Origin: Piezodorus guildinii
Taxonomy: Eukaryota; Arthropoda; Insecta; Hemiptera; Pentatomidae
Direction: 5' to 3'
Length of the DNA stretch: 64,000 nt
Assembly: GCA_023052935.1 (NCBI GenBank)
Contig: CM041292.1
Location: 77,323,669 to 77,387,668, forward strand
Below, in pieces: positions 44,751 to 54,099 of the stretch (positions are counted from its first letter, which is position 1; each line of letters opens with the position of its first letter). The notes below the pieces were generated by a model. That model was not told the DNA's origin and did no database searches. It saw only the letters and a program-made list of their open reading frames with translations. Position numbers and translations under genes: made by a program.

Positions 44751-45265
44751 ATAATTATAATAATTATTTTTATTAATATTTTTAATTGGTTCGGTTTTCA
44801 TTGGTTTTAGATTAATTAAAAACCTTATACCCTCAGACCAGATGGGATTTAAAATATAAGTTAAGTGCATACGCAGCATTTGTAGGTCTTTAAGTTAGAA
44901 ATATTACCTTTGTATATGGATAAACTGGCATGGACACCACTTCAGTTTAAAAGAAAATACCGCATTTAGAAATCAGCAACAGAAAAAAACAAAAGCAAGT
45001 CATAGTCAACAATTTCCAAAAAGAGGCAGATCTATTGGAATGTTGGTGGGCCGGGCATGAAGCTAGGCTGGATCCCAGAAGATTGAAATCGTAAGAGATG
45101 GTGAGGAAGACCACTGGCTAGGCGAATGATGAAATAGTGCATGTAGGGAGGGGAGAGGGGCTACCGCAGCAACAAATAGGAATCATAAGAATAATGTAAT
45201 CATTTTTTTGTTAACCAGTCTTTCATTTTTTATATTTTTTAAAAGACATCTGTATGGCCACACTT
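44751..45265 (+). other. AT-rich; possible LINE tail at 45030-45130
   Basis: The plus strand reads CWWAGHEARLDPRRLKS near 45040-45090, resembling the RWAGHVARMDxxR box of LINE C-termini. It is too short to be certain. The rest has no recognised content. Confidence 0.3.
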
Positions 45266-45267
45266 AT

Positions 45268-45447
45268 TTATGCCGTCCTTCGGAGGGGACGTAAAAAAGT
45301 GTCCCCGAGCCTGTGCAATGTACGAGTACCTGATAAAGATCCCTATCCAAATTAAACCTGGATGGTCAAAATTATGTACTCTCTCTGTAGCATCGTCCGA
45401 ATAGCCACATAAGCATAAAGTGACGTTAAATAAATAAACAAAACAAA
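45268..45447 (+). repeat. SINE2 copy, head missing
   Basis: It has the body TGCCGTCCTTCGGAGGGGACG, GATCCCTATCC, GCATCGTCCGAATAGCCAC and the tail AAAGTGACGTTAAATAAATAAAC. The tRNA-like head is absent. Confidence 0.8.
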
Positions 45448-45493
45448 CTTTTAAAAAAATAGATATTAATAAAATGTTTTATTTTATTTATAT

Positions 45494-45805
45494 GGGGAGC
45501 GGCGTGGTTTATTGGATAGAGCAGTAGTCTACTGTTCTCCGGGTCCTGAGTTCGAATCCCAGCTGTGGCAGAATATTATTTATTCTGCTAATTCAGTTGG
45601 GGGGTGACCCTAGGGTATGGAGACCCTCCTGGGGCATACCCAGACTCTATAAAGTGGGTACCCAAAAAAAATGGGAGAAAACATGGCGGTTGAGCGTGAT
45701 CAAAGCCTAATCACCTCATTGCACGGCCGTTGGCTTAGTGAAAGTACGAATCTCTATATGTTCTCAGCCCAAGACCCTTCATGAGCTGTAGTGGTACAGG
45801 TTTAA
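45494..45805 (+). mobile_element. SINE1, tRNA-derived, full head
   Basis: The first ~75 bases are tRNA-like with a consensus A box TGGTTTATTGG (45505-45515) and B box GTTCGAATC (45550-45558), 34 bases apart, the internal RNA polymerase III promoter. The body contains GGGGTGACCCTAGGG, GGGAGAAAACATGGCGG and CCTAATCACCTCATTGCACGG, ending GGTACAGGTTTAAG. There is no A tail and no clear TSD. It is the best preserved member of the family here. Confidence 0.85.
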
Positions 45806-47188
45806 GATTCAATGCAATTTTGTTATAATTTCAATATCATACTTGTACCTCCCAAAAGAGAGAGGCTTATTGTTAAGAATTAACTAAAGCTATTATTATA
45901 TTATTATAATATCATAACATTTTTATAGCCTCGATATAAACCTTTAATTGTACATTTATATTATTCTTCTGGATCTATCTGAACCGGATTCTTTTTTTTT
46001 AATTCAATTTCATGTAAACAAATAATTTGGATTCATGCTAAGAATGTTTAACTAACCTAATATTCATAAACTCATTTTAAATTTTTATAAGAGTTTGTTA
46101 AAACCGGATGAAAGTAATGTTTAAAACGTTTCCTCAAACTGTTAGGTTGTTCACAGGAAGACGTTTTATTGCTGCAATAACACAACTCTTTCTGTGACTG
46201 ACGGATTTATTACTTATTTCTAGATATAATATGGGAGTGCTCTGGATCCCCTTAAAGCTTTCGATAGCCCCACAATAAATTATACCAAAGAAGTTATAAA
46301 TTGTGTGTAAACAGTTGACGCTAAATTATAGCACGGCTTATGGCCCTGAGTGGTTCATCCAAATTAATCTATCACCAGGCCTTTATATTTTCGCAATAGT
46401 GCCGACTATACAACTCGCTCATCTATAAGCCACTCTGTTTTCTCTTTTCATCCTCTCTTAATCTATTGAGTTTTTGTTATCACCGTTTAGCCTGAGTTAT
46501 AATGAAACTCTTAAGAAGGTGATGTATAGCACGGGGATTAGCGAGCTTATATTGCGAAGTGTAACAACTACTTCTTGATAATGGGTCTATTTATTTTGTG
46601 GAAATTAAGGAAAATAGTACTTCTTATTGTATTATTAATGTTATGTAACTAATCCCGGCATAAATCTTTTTTAATATTATCATTTATTATCTATATGGTT
46701 TTAAAAATCCCATTGTATATCTTTGAATGGATATAAACCACGTCTGATAGAAAGAAGAAAAAGAGATGAAGTGATAACAGCTAACAGTGAATACAGATAT
46801 GTACATTAAATTGAAACATTTCCTCTGAAACGAGATACCTTAATATAAATAATCCTAAACCATATATTTATGTTTGATAAGCCCAAAATGGAAAAAATAA
46901 TTTAAATGAACAGAAAATACGACAATTACAAAAAATAACAAAACTCAAAACTTCGTTGTTTTTTTTTAAATTAAATTGTACCCCTGTTTTAATTAGATAA
47001 TTGAGACGTTGAATTCCAAAAGGTACTAAAGGACATTTGCTACGAAATGGATATTATGACATATCTGTATTCTCATAATTTAGTTTTATCTAAATCTTCT
47101 ATTTGATTTTATCTATTGAGCCCTCAAGTCCTCTAAAACCGCGATTGGGAAATGCAGTTATTTTCTAAAGGTACTAAATACGCATTTA
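45806..47188. other. No gene recognised
   Basis: AT-rich. Bases 46210-46560 are a little GC-richer and unique (AGCACGGCTTATGGCCCTGAG) but not coding. Confidence 0.4.
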
Positions 47189-47199
47189 GCTTCGTTTTA

Positions 47200-47734
47200 A
47201 CTGCCCGACGTTTTCGGCTACTTCAACACTTACTGAATACACGCTCAACACTTCAATTACAAAAGGCTACATGACTATCATAAGACCGATATGGACTTAC
47301 GGAATAGAGCTTTGGGGCTCTACTAAACCATCAAATTCTTCCCATCTCCAATCCTTACCATCAATAATCCTTCGAAAAATCCTCAATGCTCCTTATTTTG
47401 TCACAAATAAACTCATCCATAAATACCTTAACGTTCCCTATGTTGCTGACTTGGCGCGAACCAGGTACCACTCCTTTCAGGACACAATCCATTCCCACTC
47501 TAACCAACTATTTTCAATCCTTGCTTCCTCTACAATCCCTGATAATCCTCCGAGGCGTCTGAAAAGAAGATAGCCTCGAAACCTTCTAATTTAGCATAGT
47601 TTTTGGAGAGCTAGCAATGGGTAGTATTCCTACTTATGAATCATGGCAATATAATCTTGTATCGCATTTATAAGATTTATATCACAAAAGCAGTTGTAAA
47701 TATCAATATATATATAAACAAAAAGTAAAAAAAA
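47200..47734 (+). pseudogene. Jockey family A 3' end
   Basis: From CTGCCCGACGTTTTCGG (encoding ARRFRLLQH). It is followed by a frameshift, then the open frame 47271-47573: TIIRPIWTYGIELWGSTKPS, LRKILNAPYFVTNKLIHK, and PPRRLKRR before the stop. The 3' UTR ends with a short A tail. An imperfect 11-base TSD (GCTTCGTTTTA / GTTTCGTTTCA) lies at 47189-47199 and 47735-47745. Confidence 0.85.
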
Positions 47735-47954
47735 GTTTCGTTTCAAATTTGAGTTCACGACATTATTATCACAATATTCTCCCTACTTCCGGTGTTCATT
47801 TTTTTAAAAACTTTTTAATATTTAACATAGTTATATTACAGAGATCGACATTTTCTTTACAATCGCATAAATACAAGTGTTAATGGTCATCCTGGAATTG
47901 GATCAGATTGGACAGAGGAACATGTGGTAAGCTCTCTGTGGTATGAAAGAAGGT

Positions 47955-48335
47955 TTTTTATTCTTGAAGGATTAAAATAATACAGACAAAAAGGGTATGC
48001 CGAAAGTAATAAGGGTAAAATCGCTTCAATTTGGTGTACCTACCAAAAACATGGTAGCGTCTGGGAATTACACTAATGAAACAATTCATTATTCTCTTGA
48101 GGCTCATGTCAAGTTTTTCAGACACACCGCCATACTCTAGGCAACCATAGTCCAACCGTGGGAAAATGAGAGAGGTGACTAGAAGCTGATGGGTTTTAGG
48201 TGGGATGGAGTCACGAAATCTTGAGAATTGTTTTAGGATAGCGATAAATGTTTGGAGGATTTGAGAAATGTGGTTACTCCAGGATAGGTTTTGACCATTA
48301 TTGACTCCAATGTCTCTTACTGAAATGAGGAAGTC
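47955..48335 (-). pseudogene. Non-LTR RT C-terminus, part 1 of a split copy
   Basis: The minus strand from about 48325 reads DIGVNNGQNLSWSNHIS (the LGVxxDxxLSWxxHI box), ILKQFSRFRDSIPPKTH, LLVTSLIFPRLDYGCLEYGG, then MNCFISVIPRRYHVFGRYTK. The PxxDYxxxVYxD layout belongs to LINEs other than Jockey A, B or C. The upstream half lies at 48690-49070, separated by a Jockey A insertion. Confidence 0.65.
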
Positions 48336-48344
48336 TCTTCTCCT

Positions 48345-48688
48345 TACTATCCTAAATCCTTAACGTTCCTTACCAATAAGCTCATCCATAAAGACCTTAA
48401 TATTCCAAATGTTATTGAATTAGCCTGAACCAGGTATCTATCATTCCATAAAAAACTCCATTGCCACTCTAATCCACTAGTTTCCAACATCCTCTTCGAT
48501 TCCTGATAATCCTCAGAGGCGTCAGAAAATCAGATAACCCGAGACCTTTTAGTTTAAAATATTTTTAGAATGCTGCTAATGGGTAGCTCCTCTACATGTA
48601 TACCATGTCAGTTTACTATGTCCATCACATTTACTTACTGTATGTAATGCAGTTGTAAACATCAATAAATATGTTTAAAAAAAAAGAA
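48345..48688 (+). pseudogene. Jockey family A 3' end, nested in another RT
   Basis: ACTATCCTAAATCCTTAACG, the LIHKDLNIPNVIEL reading, and the DNPQRRQ-like end near 48510 are family A. The 3' UTR ends with AATAAATATG and an A tail at about 48678-48687. 5'-truncated. Confidence 0.75.
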
Positions 48689-48689
48689 G

Positions 48690-49070
48690 GTGTTTGGAAC
48701 CGATGAGGACGGCTTGTTTTTTACAGCTTTGGTCGTGGCCATGTATTTGGATTGCCTCGTGCATTTCAGATGGGTGGAAGTAAAGATATATTTGCAGATC
48801 AGCAGATTTTGTGGTATGATAAGCAATGGATCGAATCAGGGAGATCGTTGATACAGATGGAAAAAAAGAGTTATCGAGAGTGATGACCCCTTAAGAAAGA
48901 ACATGTTATGTAAGAGTTAGGAGTTTCAAACGGTATAATAACAGGTTAAGATCGAGAGGACAAAAGGAAACAAACCATTTTATAACGCTATGATATCTGG
49001 AGGTTTTGGAGTTTAGAAAGAAGGTTGTTATGATTAACTGAATCGAAAGCATTTGAGGAAAAATTTACTG
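48690..49070 (-). pseudogene. Non-LTR RT core, part 2 of the split copy
   Basis: The minus strand from about 49065 reads NAFDSVNHNNLLSKLQNLQI (motif A, xAFDSVNH). Then with frame changes come a degraded motif B, SICINDLPDSIHCL, DLQIYLYFHPSEMHEAIQIH (just after motif C; the YADD is altered), and VLIGSKHL. This joins in order to 47955-48335 across the inserted Jockey A copy. Confidence 0.65.
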
Positions 49071-49079
49071 TGTATATAC

Positions 49080-49160
49080 TAAACACTATATCTCATATAT
49101 ATATATATTTATTATTATATCATATATTATTTATATATATATATATTTATGTATGTATGT
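49080..49160. repeat. Interrupted (AT)n microsatellite
   Basis: AT and ATTT-type runs at 49096-49108 and 49132-49146. Confidence 0.85.
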
Positions 49161-49935
49161 AACGGACCACAATTAAACTATTTATTGTTTCATATATTAC
49201 ATATTTTTTTAATCATGTGAATTTCAAAGTAAAGATACATTGTAAGTAATGCTTGATATCATTTATTATAATATTAAGTGCTAATCCTAGCTCATTTTTA
49301 ATACAGTAATCGGATTAAATCTTGGTTTTAAGAGGAAGAAAAAGCTAGAAAGCGTCCTAAACAAGGAAACAATACTAAAAGAAATACAATTAATTATTTA
49401 TACGTAGGAGGAAGTGGATGGTAGGAATGAGAGCAGAAGCTAAATCCGCAAGACAAATAAATGGAACTTATATAAATGAAAGAAGGGGCTGGAGAAGGGA
49501 ATAAAGCGGACCGAGTGGCTAATGAAAACAGGGCCATGTCGTTTATTTTAAATCAGAGGAGACCTAATAGCCGCTATCTCCTATCTCCACACCTCAGCTC
49601 TCCCTTAACCTCTCTCCCTCTCTCTTCATCTCCTCAGTAATTATCAACCCTCTTCTTCTATTATCTCTTAATATTTTATAAATAAATTGTACCGCCGGTA
49701 TTAACGACCGGTTCAAATAAAATTGCTTCAAAGCTTAAAATTGGCTCTATCCTTTATCTTACACTGTATTTCTAGTAGCCATTTTGATAATGTTATTTAA
49801 AAAGATTGTTTTTACGTTATAAGTGTTTTAAAAATATGCATCATTATTATTCAACTAACCCGATAATAATTTGTGGATAATATATCATTAGAATTATAAA
49901 AAGAAAAAATAACAAGTTTAGTCTTTAATCTCCAT
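49161..49935. other. No gene; purine/pyrimidine-rich unique block 49380-49680
   Basis: The block 49380-49680 begins purine-rich (GAAAGAAGGGGCTGGAGAAGG) and ends pyrimidine-rich (CTCTCCCTCTCTCTTCATCTCC), with a GTCGTTTATTTTAAA-like AT core between. No frame. Candidate regulatory block (inference). Confidence 0.35.
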
Positions 49936-49939
49936 CAAG

Positions 49940-50480
49940 TAGTATGGCGGCCGATTAAAATTGATTTAATTCAATAACTCAAACTATAGAGAAAAAGTTT
50001 ATTATTACTTTTTAACCAAAAAAAAAAACCGCGAATAATTATAAAAAAGAGAAGAAAAAAATTGAAATCTTACACATAAAGACGCCATAACTCAGTTATT
50101 TTTGAAGATAGAGAAAAACATATAGAGAGTTTTAGAATCAGTAAAGCGCGATAGAAAACAATATTTCGAGATCAAGACACCACGTCGGATAATGAGAAAA
50201 CAATAATCTTATACGGTAAAGCCAACACTTACAAGAGATGTGATTTCCTGATAACTTGATTATTATTGATGATAGAGAAAATATGTAAGGTGATCTGGAA
50301 TCAAGACATTTAATTTGAGTTATTTGAATATAAATCGAAATAAAAGAAAAGGAAATAATAACGAAGTCTAATATAATTGCTTTTGGTTTATTATTTTCAA
50401 TAATAAACCTTTGTAATCGAGCAAAAAATATTACCCCTCTCAAAATTTTGAGGACTTGCGTTTCAAATACGTAGAATCTT
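49940..50480. repeat. E-rep family copy 2 (uninterrupted)
   Basis: It matches 33200-36170 minus the Jockey B insertion and ends like 36757-36830: TATGGCGGCCGATTAAAAT, CTCAGTTATTTTTGAAGATAG, TTTTAGAATCAGTAAAGCGCG, GATGTGATTTCCTGATAACT, TCAAAATTTTGAGGACTTGCG. It is shorter than the first copy because it has fewer internal units. The 101-codon minus frame here is a shadow. Confidence 0.75.
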
Positions 50481-50713
50481 AAATGCTCATCGTCTTTTTC
50501 TTAAATGCTTTAAATAGTCCTCTTGTTACCGAGGGAGGGGAGATACGAATTCACAGTCTTTGGCGTAGTAGAGTTGCGTGCGAGCCACACATCCCCGAGC
50601 CCCTTTGACTGTTTATGAGTATACAATATATGGTATGATTCTTAGGTATGATTTATTATTTATTATAGCAGCAAAATATTGCAGAAGCTGAAGAGCTAGG
50701 AGCCTGAGCAAGT

Positions 50714-50827
<114 letters not shown>

Positions 50828-50829
50828 GA

Positions 50830-51055
50830 AAGGTCTTGGGTTCCGTAAACAACTGATTCTAGACCCTACTGCCGAACAAATAGGTGACACCGACCATATT
50901 TGCCGAGTTTTTATCCCATATTTTCGGTAGCGATTTTTCGGGGCTAAAAGAATCCCTCTTATTCTTAATAAATAATTATTCCGACACAGCCGAGTTCGAA
51001 TACTAAACCTTGAGAACATTAGCCAAGTGGCCTATTCCCGGACCACACCGTTCCT
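50830..51055 (-). repeat. SINE1 copy, diverged, with head
   Basis: On the minus strand, GGAACGGTGTGGTCCGGGAATAG, then TATTCGAACTCGGCTGTG (B-box-like) and GGAATAATTATTTATTAAG line up with the head and first body part of 45494-45610. It ends beside the GT microsatellite. Confidence 0.6.
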
Positions 51056-51059
51056 TCAT

Positions 51060-51530
51060 TAAAATAATTTTAACATTTTTTCATAAGACAGGTGATATAA
51101 TGGAATAATAAGTAAACCTGTATAAAAATGAGCAGTAGTATTTGTGGTTCAAGTCTGAAAAATATATGCAGAGATAATTGAACTTTGTTTGAACCATTGG
51201 TCCTCTTCTGTCAACCTGTAATTATAATGCAATCTATCTTATGGCTCTTAACTTTGTAATAGCTCAAAGATCTGAGATGAATGAAACACATTAGAATATA
51301 TACAAACATATCCTGAATGTACGAGAAAACATCACATACTATCATGAATTCTAAATTCCATTACAGAAAGGTTTCTATTCAATCAGTTTTAATTTTTTAC
51401 ACCTTATATAATTATAGATAAGATACAAGTTAGGTTTTTATTTAATTCTACTCGTGGCTATTTCATCATACCCTTGAAACATAATGTGTTTCGTTCATTT
51501 GAATCTTGTCCGGAACAAGATGTCGCGGAG
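51060..51530. other. AT-rich stretch, nothing recognised
   Basis: No coding or repeat was recognised. Confidence 0.4.
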
Positions 51531-51539
51531 ATGGAGTGT

Positions 51540-51915
51540 TATGGATTGGAACACTAGCGCACTTGATTAACAAGCAGAAGTGGATTCTATTCTGAACTGT
51601 GAGGGTTGCATTTTGTTTCGTTTCGGAACCATCTGGTCCTTCCTATACCAGCATTGGTCGATTATCTGCCGGACAAACCACCCTACCAGCCATCACGCTG
51701 TAAACAAGTGCAATAAATGTGTGGAATCGAAAATAATTAGTCTTACTAATTATTATTTATTCCGTTATATTAATTATGAATTGAACCTGGGAAAACAAAA
51801 ACATGTCAATTGAGTGTGATTTCGGACAAATCATCTACTTATCAACCGTTGGACTAGCAAGTGCTGGAATCCACCACTCTTTCTTAGGTGTACTGAAACA
51901 TTTCGTAAAAAATTA
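51540..51915 (+). repeat. SINE1 copy, strongly diverged
   Basis: GGATTCTATTCTGAACTGTG sits at the B-box position, ATTATTTATTCCGTTATATTAATT follows, and CATGTCAATTGAGTGTGATTTCGG, ATCAACCGTTGGACTAGCAAGTGCTGGAATC match the SINE1 body (GCGGTTGAGCGTGATC, GGCCGTTGGC). An extra ~100 bp lies between head and body. Confidence 0.5.
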
Positions 51916-52731
51916 TTAGCTGTGGTAATTTTGCAGATTTCAAAGGAGTATCCCGGCTATTTTTTTATTTTTTTTTTTTTTTGTGTATTCTTATCTTGAC
52001 TCTACGTTTAGTAATTTTCTGAACATGTCAGTAAGCCAATTTCAAAAATATTTAAAGAGACATATTTCAGATGGGCTCTGAAAAAATTATTAAACTAATA
52101 TACATTCTATCGATTAAATGATAAACGCTGTAGGAAAATATTTAGTTGCTTATGCTCAACTGGCTCTAGAGTTATTAATTTTGTTTGACTTGAAGTTGGT
52201 TGATATGAAGAGGGTAACACATAGAAGGCAACAATGTACATTAACAATATGACAGGAATAACTATTAAAAAAAAAATCCCTAATTGCGGAAGCCGAAATG
52301 GGAAGGCATAATTAAGTAAAGAAAAAACTATTAAAAAAATCTAAATGTAAAATTAATTAAAATAGGACGATTTGAAATGGACTCATCCCTACATGATTTA
52401 TCTGATATAAGTTATCTTACCAACATACAAACCTAAAAATCAACAGTCTCTCCAGCTTAACTTGACCATCCCTAGCTTCCTATAGATAATCAATAACCAA
52501 AATATTCTTGTTTTGGGTAATACACTTATGGTTGTATAAAAGTAGTCTCAAAGCACTAATTACTAATGACCTTGTTGGAACAAATCGTGAAATCACTAAA
52601 TAAAAATTGTTTGTTTTAAAACATTGATGTAATTTTTATATCAAACATGCTGTTTGATCTTAATCATCAGAAATAAATTAGTTACAACCAACGTTTGCTC
52701 TTCAATTTTTGAATAGTTAATATAAAAATTC
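51916..52731. other. AT-rich stretch, nothing recognised
   Basis: A T run lies at 51961-51981. No coding. Confidence 0.4.
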
Positions 52732-53001
52732 CTGGAAGGAATTAGTCCGGGTGGCGGTCATTAACTGAAACAACTAAATAGTTTCAACTATTTTATTGTT
52801 TGCCAACGTTTCGACCCCCTTTGTGGGTCATCATCAGGGCGCATGGTGGGAGAATGGAAACTCCCACTTGAGTTTCCATTCTCCCACCATGCGCCCTGAT
52901 GATGACCCACAAAGGGGGTCGAAACGTTGGCAAACAATAAAATAGTTGAAACTATTTAGTTGTTTCAGTTAATGACCGCCACCCGGACTAATTCCTTCCA
53001 G
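52732..53001. repeat. Perfect 132-bp palindrome with 6-base spacer
   Basis: The arms 52732-52863 and 52870-53001 are exact reverse complements by eye, separated by CCACTT. The arm begins CTGGAAGGAATTAGTCCGGG. The right arm contains CCTGATGATGACCC, then ACAAAGG, then GGGTCGAAACGTTGGC, a layout close to a hammerhead-ribozyme core (CUGAUGA, stem II, GAAAC). Similar phrases occur at 40.4 and 42.1 kb. I recall such motifs from Penelope-like element ends (not verified). Class assignment is uncertain; the palindrome itself is certain. Confidence 0.95.
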
Positions 53002-53750
53002 TAATTCTCAACGGTCAACTAATTACATCCACATTAATATAAAAATCTTTGTTCAACAAAAGTTACGTCTTGCTATCATGGCTCCAAAGCATAATGCCGC
53101 AAAAAAATATGATTTCTTGCTATCATTTCCTAAATATTTAAGCTAAGAAAGGATTTTGTTCAAAACTAATTTCGTATCCTGCCGATTTGAAAAAGAATAT
53201 GTCGTGACGAAAAATTAAAGTAAAACAACGATCATTTTATGTAATTCATAACACTAAATGACGTGTTATCATTTTTATGTGCTTCATTTTTAAATCTACA
53301 CAGATGCGTATGAAGTATTGTACATAATGATCATGATTGGGTCTCTCATAGCCTCCAAAACGTAACTTATTTTGTACGATGGAATGCTTGGATTAGTTCT
53401 CCCCCTCTAAGCAAACAGAGCTTTGTTCATCTTTGCCTTTCTCCTTATCACACATTCCTCACAGATATTGGGACCGATTGTCCTCCGCAATAAAGCTTTT
53501 CGGACAATAGGAATCCCTCTATGATACTATATTGCACTTTAGTGTCCTTTCTGCATTATTTCTTAAAGGAAAATTATTGAATAAATTTTTATTTTTATTA
53601 TCAGACTCTATTTAGCTAGTAAAGCTTATTCGTGGGGAGTATTACACAGCGTTTTCGTCACCGATTTACAAATCCTTTGTTAATGATTATTCATTGAAAT
53701 AAGCCTATCCACATTTTTTCAGTTTTATCGAATGACCCTGAAAGCAAAGA
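53002..53750. other. No gene; slightly GC-richer unique segment 53380-53540
   Basis: TTCTCCCCCTCTAAGCAAACAG and TGGGACCGATTGTCCTCCGC lie in otherwise AT-rich DNA. No frame. Confidence 0.35.
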
Positions 53751-53754
53751 AACA

Positions 53755-53903
53755 AATATGGTGCCGGAAACACACGACTTTCACTTACCTCCGTTGTTAA
53801 TATCAATTTAAGAATTTTTAAATACATTTAGAGATAAACATAAATTTAAAAAAAAAAAATGAAATTTAATTTCAATAGAAACCTGTGTTTTATTAAATAA
53901 TCT
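53755..53903 (-). repeat. C-rep family, terminal fragment
   Basis: ACACACGACTTTCACTTACC at 53771 is the reverse complement of the C-rep end, followed by the complement of its last ~140 bp (AGAATTTTTAAATACATTTAGAG). Confidence 0.7.
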
Positions 53904-53904
53904 A

Positions 53905-54025
53905 TTGTTTGTTTATTTATTTAACATCCCTTTAAGCTGCTGTGGCTAATCGGACGATGCTACAGTGGGAATCCTAAATTTTGCCTATCTAGGTTTAATT
54001 AGAATAGGGATTTTTAACGAGTATT
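53905..54025 (-). repeat. SINE2 copy, head missing
   Basis: TTGTTTGTTTATTTATTTAAC at 53907 starts the reversed SINE2 tail; GGACGATGCTACAG and TTAGAATAGGGATTTTTAACG follow. Confidence 0.8.
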
Positions 54026-54099
54026 TTATAATTTAGTATTTTACATTTATTTACTCCAAAACTTGTGCTAGATTTAGGTTCAGAGTTTCAAAGAACTTA

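Noticed and set aside
45494..45570. tRNA gene candidate
   Set aside because: It has A and B boxes but continues into a repeated SINE body found elsewhere; the clover-leaf is not complete.
52732..53001. Rho-independent terminator reading of the hairpin
   Set aside because: Arms are far too long and the surroundings are eukaryotic.
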